Assembly (NCBI GenBank): GCA_035283845.1
Contig: DATESZ010000226.1
Span: 1-45,701, forward strand
Direction of reading: 5' to 3'
Length of the DNA: 45,701 nucleotides
From: DATESZ01 sp035283845
GTDB lineage: Bacteria; Desulfobacterota; Syntrophia; Syntrophales; JACQWR01
A program made the position numbers and the translations under genes. Under the pieces are notes generated by a model. The model was not told the DNA's origin, made no database searches, and worked only from the letters and a program-made list of their open reading frames with translations. How positions within the stretch are numbered: the stretch's first letter is position 1; the number at the start of each line of letters is the position of its first letter. Of this stretch, positions 40,180 through 45,701 are shown piece after piece.

Positions 40180-41672
40180 ATATCGGAGAACGTGCCGTGG
40201 CTGCTGCCTGCAAGCAGAACTTTTTTCAAGGCGTTTACATTTCGTCCATCCTGGCGCTTACCTTTTTTGCCGCGGTGTGGATCTTTTTTGTCCCGTCTGT
40301 CATGGCCTACGAACGGGAGCCGGCCTTGATGGACCTGCGCACCACCTTCAGCGACGGCGATTATGAACCAGAAACCCTCGTGCAGATGGCCGTCAAGAAG
40401 GGCTTCCGCGTCATTTTCTTTAACGATCATGATCGTGTGGCCATGGAATACGGCCTGCCACCCTTCCGCAATGTCATCAAATGGAGGGAGGAGATGAACT
40501 CCATCAACAAATCGGGAGCGGCCGCATATATCCGGAGCATCGAAAGTGTCCGGAAAAAGCATCCGGAGGTGATTATTATTCCCGGTGCGGAGAGCACTCC
40601 TTTTTATTACTGGACGGGAAATATTTTTGCCGGGAACATGACGGCGAACAATCACGAACGGCGGATCCTGACAATGGGATTGGAAAAGCCTGAGGATTAC
40701 AAAACCCTTCCCATCCTGCACAACCGTCTCTCCGGAACCTATCTCAGGGCCGCCATACCCGCCCTCTTGGTCTTCGGATTCTCCTTCCTCATCACCCTCT
40801 ACTTCCTCTTTATTCCGGGCTGGTGGCGTATTTTCGGTGCAGTGCTAACCGTCCTAAATGCGGGATTTTTCCTAAATACCTTACTGTCCCAGCCGTCCCC
40901 GTTCGATCCCTATCACGGCAAACAGGGCGCAGCACCCTATCAGTTCTTTATCGATGCTGTCGGCAGAAAGGGAGGTCTCGCTTTCTGGAATTATCCGGAA
41001 ACAAAGTCGGGGGTGAGACCATTGGGTCCCATTAAGGTCAAGACTTTACCCTACCCGGAGGCACTCCTGGAAACGACGAATTATACGGGTTTTTCCGCCC
41101 TGTACGGGGATAATATCACCATCACGGAGCCGGGAAACTTATGGGACTGGGCTTTGCGGGAGTACTGCCGTGGAGTGCGCGCAACCCCCCCGTGGGGGAT
41201 CGCTACGGCGGATTACCACAAAGAAGGCGGTGCCGGCCAAAACTTGGGCGACTTTCAGACCGTTCTTTGGCTTCGAGAAAAATCTTCTCAGTCCGTGCTG
41301 AAAGCCCTGAAGAACGGCAAGATGTACGCCTGTCGGGGAAAGTTTCCCGAGATCCCAAAACTCGACGAATTCTCCGTCGCCGCGGCTAATCCGGGGACAG
41401 CTCCCCGGATGATTTCCGGCGATGAACTTGTCCTGGCCCGCAACCCCCGTATCCGGATAACCGTCTCCGGCGATAAGTCAGGGAAGGGTACGGTTAAGGT
41501 TCGTCTCATCCGCAACGGGACTCTCATCAGAATCTTCACGGGTACGCTGCCCCTGGATATCGATTACATCGATTTTCTGGCGATGCCGGGAGAAAAAATC
41601 TATTACCGAATGGATATGACCGGGTATGGAACCATCGTCTCTAACCCGATCTTCGTGAAATTCGCAAAATGA
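40176..41672 (+). CDS. Membrane-anchored PHP-like protein with degenerate metal site
   Basis: 498 residues. A helix at about 19-43 anchors or exports the chain (cleavage after VMA is possible), and a helical hairpin lies near 188-226. Residues 50-90 match the start of PHP-domain phosphoesterases: LMDLRTTFSDGDYEPETLVQMAVKKGFRVIFFNDHDR. The first metal motif DLHxH is reduced to DLR, with two residues missing, whereas the NDHD element (83-86) and PGAES remain. SGLAFWNYPE-like and IATADYHKEGG stretches follow, then a beta-rich C-terminus (about 390-498). It might sense or hydrolyse phosphate esters outside the membrane, or be a non-catalytic glycan-assembly factor. It overlaps both neighbouring genes by four bases. 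Confidence 0.75.
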   Translation: MNIGERAVAAACKQNFFQGVYISSILALTFFAAVWIFFVPSVMAYEREPALMDLRTTFSDGDYEPETLVQMAVKKGFRVIFFNDHDRVAMEYGLPPFRNVIKWREEMNSINKSGAAAYIRSIESVRKKHPEVIIIPGAESTPFYYWTGNIFAGNMTANNHERRILTMGLEKPEDYKTLPILHNRLSGTYLRAAIPALLVFGFSFLITLYFLFIPGWWRIFGAVLTVLNAGFFLNTLLSQPSPFDPYHGKQGAAPYQFFIDAVGRKGGLAFWNYPETKSGVRPLGPIKVKTLPYPEALLETTNYTGFSALYGDNITITEPGNLWDWALREYCRGVRATPPWGIATADYHKEGGAGQNLGDFQTVLWLREKSSQSVLKALKNGKMYACRGKFPEIPKLDEFSVAAANPGTAPRMISGDELVLARNPRIRITVSGDKSGKGTVKVRLIRNGTLIRIFTGTLPLDIDYIDFLAMPGEKIYYRMDMTGYGTIVSNPIFVKFAK

Positions 41673-42352
41673 TCATTGCCGTCCATCAGCCCCAATATCT
41701 GCCCTGGCTCGGATATTTCGACAAGATCGACCGCGCCGATGTCTTTGTCCTGCTCGATACCGTCCAATTCAAAAAAAATGAGTGGCAGAACCGCAACTGG
41801 ATCAAGACGGCAGGAGGTCCACAATGGCTCACCGTGCCGGTGATCTATAAATTCCCGCAACGGATCAACGAGGTGGTCATCAATAACCGGGACCGCTGGC
41901 AACATAGACAGCGGCAGGCCATCATCTCCAATTACAAAAAGGCCCCTTACTGGAGCTACATTTTCCCCTTCGCCGAAGAGATATTTACCCAGATTTGGGA
42001 CTATCTCGCCCCCATGAACATCTTTGTCGTCAAGAGACTGGCGGAACTCCTGGGCATCTCCACTCCCCTGTATGTAGCCTCGGATCTCGCAACGTTTCCC
42101 GATGACCCTGACGAACGATTGATTTCCATCACGAAGCATTTGGGGGGTGATACTTACCTGGCCGGCAGCGGCGGCCGGGATTACATGGATCTTGATCAGT
42201 ATGAGCAAAACGGTATAAAAGTGCTTTTCCAGGAATACCATCATCCTGTATATGAACAATTATTTGGCGCGTTTGTGCCATTTATGTCGGTCCTGGACCT
42301 GCTTTTCAATCATGGTCAGGATAGTCTGAGAATTCTGAGGGGGAAGGAATGA
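41669..42352 (+). CDS. WbqC-like family protein
   Basis: 227 residues with the family start MIIAVHQPQYLPWLGYFDKIDRADVFVLLDTVQFKKNEWQNRNWIK, followed by WLTVPVIYKFPQRINEVVI and YLAGSGGRDYMDL, then the C-terminal FQEYHHPVYEQLFGAFVPFMSVLDLLFNHG. WbqC-like proteins occur in O-antigen clusters with DegT aminotransferases and are thought to modify an amino sugar, although the reaction is not settled in my knowledge. It shares ATGA overlaps with the PHP-like gene before it and the PIG-L gene after it. Confidence 0.9.
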   Translation: MIIAVHQPQYLPWLGYFDKIDRADVFVLLDTVQFKKNEWQNRNWIKTAGGPQWLTVPVIYKFPQRINEVVINNRDRWQHRQRQAIISNYKKAPYWSYIFPFAEEIFTQIWDYLAPMNIFVVKRLAELLGISTPLYVASDLATFPDDPDERLISITKHLGGDTYLAGSGGRDYMDLDQYEQNGIKVLFQEYHHPVYEQLFGAFVPFMSVLDLLFNHGQDSLRILRGKE

Positions 42353-43002
42353 AAATATTAGCCATCGGCGCCCATCCGGATGACATCGAGGCAGGTTGCT
42401 CCGGCACCTTGGCCAAATACATGCAGAGCGGCCACGACATCTACCTGCTTGTCATGACGGAAGGTCATATGGGCGGGGAGGGAGCGGTCAGGAAAAAAGA
42501 ACAAACGAAATCAGCGAAGATCCTCAAGTCCCGGGAACTAATCTGGGGGGGGTATAAGGACACGCTGCTTTCGCCCTATATGAATCGGATGGTCCATGAC
42601 ATCGAGACCGTACTGAAGAAGATCTCCCCCGACTTTATTTTTGTTCACCACGAAGACGATACCCACCAGGACCATCGGTCCCTGACTAAGGCCACGATCT
42701 CCGCCACACGCTACGTCCGGAACGTTCTTTTCTACGAAGGACCGACGACCGAGAATTTTTCCCCCACCATCTTTGTGGATATCAAGGAAACCCTCGACAT
42801 GAAATTAGCCATGCTCCTGGCGCATCATTCCCAGGTGCAGAAGACCAACATCGAGGGTCTGTCCATCACGGACATCGCTCGCTCTACCGCCGTCTTTCGG
42901 GGCATCCAGGGACGGGTGCAGTTCGCAGAGGCCTTCGTGTCCCTGCGCCTGTTCATCGATATCTTTCAGCGTGCAGAAGGTTGTGAGGGTTGTATTGTCT
43001 AA
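42349..43002 (+). CDS. PIG-L family deacetylase
   Basis: 217 residues. The zinc-binding AHPDD motif (8-12) opens the chain, with IEAGCSGTLAKYMQSGHDIYLLVMTEGHMGG. The second site is HHEDDTHQDHR (100-110). These are the hallmark motifs of LmbE/PIG-L enzymes that remove acetyl from N-acetylglucosamine derivatives. In this block it may act on a lipid-linked or nucleotide-linked GlcNAc unit before another group is added. The start overlaps the WbqC-like stop (ATGA), and the stop overlaps the aminotransferase start (TAATG). Confidence 0.92.
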   Translation: MKILAIGAHPDDIEAGCSGTLAKYMQSGHDIYLLVMTEGHMGGEGAVRKKEQTKSAKILKSRELIWGGYKDTLLSPYMNRMVHDIETVLKKISPDFIFVHHEDDTHQDHRSLTKATISATRYVRNVLFYEGPTTENFSPTIFVDIKETLDMKLAMLLAHHSQVQKTNIEGLSITDIARSTAVFRGIQGRVQFAEAFVSLRLFIDIFQRAEGCEGCIV

Positions 43003-44045
43003 TGCAGATTATTCCCCATTCCCGCCCCACCATTGATCAGGAAGAAGTCAAAGCCGTTACCGCCGTCCTGCAGTCCGGACAGCTTGCGCAGGGAGAACAG
43101 GTCCTTAATTTCGAGAAGGCCTTGACCTCGCTGATTGGCGTCGGCGGAGCCGTGGCGGTCAGTTCCGGCACCGCCGCTCTGCACCTGGCACTGCTGGCCA
43201 TGGAAATCGGCGAGAATGATGAGGTCGTGATCCCCAGTTTTGTCTGCCCGGCCCTCCTTAATGCCATCCGCTATGTTCGCGCCGTACCGGTCTTGGCCGA
43301 CATCGACCGGGAATCCTTAAACATGGATGTCCGGGACCTCAGGCGGCGCCGGACGGGAAAGACGAAGGCCGTCATTGTTCCCCATATGTTCGGTCTGCCG
43401 GCAGATATCAGGGAGATCGTCGACCTGGGGATTCCCGTCATCGAGGATTGCGCCCATTCCCTGGGAAGTCGCTATGAGGGCGCGCCAACCGGGAGTTTCG
43501 GCGTCCTGTCCGTTTTTTCATTTTTTGCCACCAAGGTCATCTGCACCGGCGAAGGGGGCATGATCGCGGCGAATGATTTACAATTGCTTGAAAAAATTCG
43601 AGATTTGCGTGATTACGACGAAAAGGATGACGGGCGCCTACGCTACAACTATAAACTGACGGATTTGCAGGCGGCCTTGGGTTTGGCGCAGCTCCGGAAA
43701 CTCCCGGCCCTGATCGGGCGCCGCCGGGTCATTGCCGGGCAATATGATGAAGCCCTTAGAGAATACTCGTTATCTGTGCCTGTCTGCCTTCCGAACCGCG
43801 AGCATATCTATTACCGCTACGTCATCCGGACGGAGCGTCTTGCCGGGCTCCTCGGCGCGGGCGGAGACGCGGGCATCTCTTATCGCCGCCCGGTCTTCAA
43901 GCCCCTTCATCATTACCTTGGAATGGCCGGTTATCCCGAGACCGATGCGGCCTTCCTCAGGACCGTTTCCCTTCCCATCTATCCTTCCCTAAGCGACAGG
44001 GAAGTAAAAACCATCCTTCACCATGTTCAATCCATTCTGAAATGA
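43002..44045 (+). CDS. DegT/DnrJ/EryC1/StrS-type sugar aminotransferase
   Basis: 347 residues from the ATG at 43002 (MQIIPHSRPTIDQEEVKAV), which shares a base with the preceding stop; a start at 42990 would lack a ribosome site. PLP-binding features are SSGTAALHLAL, IPVIEDCAHSLGSRYEG and the Schiff-base Lys178 in FFATKVICTGEGGM. YNYKLTDLQAALGLAQL is also usual. It would make an amino sugar from a keto-sugar nucleotide. Together with the PIG-L and WbqC-like genes this suggests a decorated amino-sugar unit. Confidence 0.93.
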   Translation: MQIIPHSRPTIDQEEVKAVTAVLQSGQLAQGEQVLNFEKALTSLIGVGGAVAVSSGTAALHLALLAMEIGENDEVVIPSFVCPALLNAIRYVRAVPVLADIDRESLNMDVRDLRRRRTGKTKAVIVPHMFGLPADIREIVDLGIPVIEDCAHSLGSRYEGAPTGSFGVLSVFSFFATKVICTGEGGMIAANDLQLLEKIRDLRDYDEKDDGRLRYNYKLTDLQAALGLAQLRKLPALIGRRRVIAGQYDEALREYSLSVPVCLPNREHIYYRYVIRTERLAGLLGAGGDAGISYRRPVFKPLHHYLGMAGYPETDAAFLRTVSLPIYPSLSDREVKTILHHVQSILK

Positions 44046-44055
44046 GGTAACCGCT

Positions 44056-45213
44056 ATGTTCTGCAGAGAAAATTTGTGGAAGGTTTCTTTCCGGCGGATA
44101 TTATGGATATTGGCCCTGATTCTTTTCTTCCTGCTTTTGATTCCCTTCATACGTCAGATCTTCGCTGAACACCTCGGCCGCTGGCTATATATCCTGCTTT
44201 TTGCCTCCTCCACCGCGGCCCTGATCACGCCGATCATGATGACTATCGCCGTCAGAATCGGCATCGTCGATACCCCCGGCGGCCGGAAGATCCATGCCGA
44301 GGTCACCCCCCTGCTCGGCGGCGTGGCCATTATCATCTCCTTTATCTCCGCCCTCCTGGCCAATATGATCCTGGATGCGCGGACCATCGTCCTGATTTCC
44401 GGAGGCACGGTCGTGGCAATTGTCGGGCTCATCGACGACTGGAAAAATATTCCGGCTCGCTACAAGATTTTCATCCAGGTCTTCGTCGTCATCATCCTGA
44501 TTCGCTTCGGTATCATCCTCGATCTCTTCCCGCCGCACACGACATGGGGTTATCTCCTCAACGCCGCCTTCTCCATCATCTGGATCGTGGGTTTGACCAA
44601 TGCAATGAACTTCATCGACGGCATGGACGGCTTGGCCACCGGTTTGAGCGCTATCATCTCCCTTTTTTTGGGCCTTGTCGCTTTCCAGACGGATCAGCCT
44701 TTTATGGGCTGGATCGCTGTCGCCATGCTGGGAAGCTGCCTCGGTTTTCTCCCCTTCAATTTCAGTCAGCAAAAACCTGCGTTAATCTTCTTGGGTGACG
44801 CCGGCAGTACCTTTTTCGGGTTCGTCCTTTCAGCCCTGGCCATCAAAGCCGAATGGGCGGACAACAATCCCATCGTCTCTTTCGCCACCCCCGTTCTCAT
44901 CTTCTGGGTGCTGATCTTCGACATGTTCTATATCACATTAGAACGCATCGTCACCGGCAAGGTGAAAAATTTCCGGGATTGGATCAATTATGTAGGCACC
45001 GATCATATCCATCACCGCCTGCTTGTTGTTTTCGAGGACAAAAAAAAAGTGGTCTTTTTCATCTTCTTTCTCTCAGCCACCCTCGGCATCAGCGCCATTA
45101 CACTGCGGAACGCCCGTCCTATAGACGGAATCCTGACCGTCGCGCAGGCCTTCCTGATTACCGTCATCGTTTCCATTCTCGAATATTCCGGCCGGAATCA
45201 CACGCAACGATAG
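44056..45213 (+). CDS. WecA-like undecaprenyl-phosphate sugar-1-phosphate transferase
   Basis: 385 residues with about eleven membrane helices. After two N-terminal helices come IVDTPGGRKIHAEVTPLLGGVAI, LIDDWKN, NAMNFIDGMDGLATGLSAI and FLGDAGSTFFGF, the conserved cytoplasmic loops of the MraY/WecA family. DHIHHRLL near the C-terminus fits the WecA/TagO branch, and so favours a HexNAc-1-phosphate transferase over MraY. It would start the glycan by moving GlcNAc-1-phosphate (or similar) from UDP to undecaprenyl phosphate. It is the last gene of the polysaccharide series, ten bases after the aminotransferase. I see no clear terminator in the 166-base gap to the convergent HU/IHF gene. Confidence 0.93.
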   Translation: MFCRENLWKVSFRRILWILALILFFLLLIPFIRQIFAEHLGRWLYILLFASSTAALITPIMMTIAVRIGIVDTPGGRKIHAEVTPLLGGVAIIISFISALLANMILDARTIVLISGGTVVAIVGLIDDWKNIPARYKIFIQVFVVIILIRFGIILDLFPPHTTWGYLLNAAFSIIWIVGLTNAMNFIDGMDGLATGLSAIISLFLGLVAFQTDQPFMGWIAVAMLGSCLGFLPFNFSQQKPALIFLGDAGSTFFGFVLSALAIKAEWADNNPIVSFATPVLIFWVLIFDMFYITLERIVTGKVKNFRDWINYVGTDHIHHRLLVVFEDKKKVVFFIFFLSATLGISAITLRNARPIDGILTVAQAFLITVIVSILEYSGRNHTQR

Positions 45214-45379
45214 CCGCCTAATTTATATAACTACAGGAGCATTGATTACGATAACGGCACAACTGATTGTATAAAAGGTGTGAGAGCCATCTACCGCGCA
45301 TGATCTGCTTCGATTACAAATGAACACAGCGCTAATGGCTTGTGATGAAACCAATTAACGATACTGATATTGCCTGTTC

Positions 45380-45655
45380 TTATCCGTCTACCATCTCTCT
45401 AAGATCTTTTCCTACCTTAAAAAAGGGCAGCTTTTTGGGTAAAACTTTAATATTTTGCCCTGTTTTAGGATTCCTGCCAGTATAGGCGCCGTAACTTCTC
45501 ACTACAAAGCTTCCGAAACCCCTGATCTCAATCCGCCCTCCATTTTTAAGTTCATCTACGAAGCCTTTAAAAATCAGGTTGATAACATCGATTGCCTTCT
45601 TCTCAGTCAAATTTTCTTTATTACTCAATGCTTCAATAAGTTCCGATTTATTCAT
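45380..45655 (-). CDS. HU/IHF-family DNA-binding protein (IHF-beta-like)
   Basis: 91 residues: MNKSELIEALS at the start, then KKAIDVINLIFKGFVDELKNG, the beta-arm region RIEIRGFGSFVVR, YTGRNPKTGQNI with the intercalating Pro, and a C-terminal PFFKVGKDLREMV. The MxKSELIE start and RIEIRGFGSF favour IHF-beta over HU, but the two are hard to separate by eye in this phylum. GAGGAGGAAG lies before the ATG. It bends DNA as a dimer and may help shape regulatory regions genome-wide. It converges on the polysaccharide series, and the 45214-45379 gap shows no RNA gene or terminator that I can support. Confidence 0.93.
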   Translation of the reverse strand: MNKSELIEALSNKENLTEKKAIDVINLIFKGFVDELKNGGRIEIRGFGSFVVRSYGAYTGRNPKTGQNIKVLPKKLPFFKVGKDLREMVDG

Positions 45656-45701
45656 ACTGCTTCCTCCTCGTGCGCACCTTCACGGCTTCCTAATTTACAA
45701 T

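Noticed and set aside
45214..45379. Possible tRNA or small RNA between the WecA-like and HU/IHF genes
   Set aside because: No cloverleaf, strong stem or T-run could be found by eye.

Overview
The window looks like chromosomal DNA from an anaerobic Desulfobacterota-type bacterium (formerly Deltaproteobacteria, Syntrophales-like). This is inferred from the gene families, from a radical-SAM peptide cassette of a kind described in Syntrophobacter-like deltaproteobacteria, from roughly even base composition and from GC-rich palindromic intergenic repeats. I cannot name a species. No rRNA, tRNA, CRISPR array, transposase or phage gene was seen. LAYOUT. (1) 1-5183, minus strand: a complete drug/toxin-type exporter operon, with a TolC-like outer membrane factor, HlyD/YbhG-like adaptor, tandem-ABC ATPase (YbhF-like) and an ABC-2 permease cut by the window edge. 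(2) 5308-6551, plus strand: a low-molecular-weight protein tyrosine phosphatase and an ExeA-type AAA ATPase, both common companions of exopolysaccharide loci. (3) 6560-12468: a probable RiPP (ribosomally made, modified peptide) cassette. It has two radical SAM/SPASM enzymes and a PqqD-like carrier on the minus strand. A second PqqD-like protein and a Cys-rich repeat precursor peptide lie on the plus strand. An HprK-like kinase-fold protein and a NTP_transf_5-type nucleotidyltransferase follow. (4) 12475-13548, minus: an HD-GYP protein divergent from the polysaccharide operon. (5) 13743-45213, plus: a very large surface-polysaccharide locus. It starts with wza-like and wzc-like export/kinase genes, a small membrane protein, an O-antigen-ligase/polymerase family protein and the ABC exporter wzm/wzt. 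An AT-richer block of glycosyltransferases and methyltransferases follows (about 20.9-28.6 kb). Next come galE and further glycosyltransferases, methyltransferases and a radical SAM protein. The locus ends with asnB, a PHP-like membrane protein, WbqC-like, PIG-L deacetylase, DegT aminotransferase and a WecA-like initiating transferase. (6) 45380-45655, minus: an HU/IHF DNA-binding protein. HOW IT WORKS TOGETHER. The WecA-like enzyme would start the glycan on undecaprenyl phosphate. The glycosyltransferases, methyltransferases, GalE, AsnB, PIG-L, DegT and WbqC-like proteins would build and decorate it. Wzm/Wzt would export it across the inner membrane, with Wza/Wzc, a Wzy/WaaL-type protein and the tyrosine phosphatase acting in polymerisation, ligation, translocation or control. 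Most interesting are the peptide cassette, whose CxxG-type repeat array continues in frame and in phase beyond its stop codon, a family of four ~90-100 bp palindromic elements (two flanking galE), and several enzymes with altered catalytic motifs.
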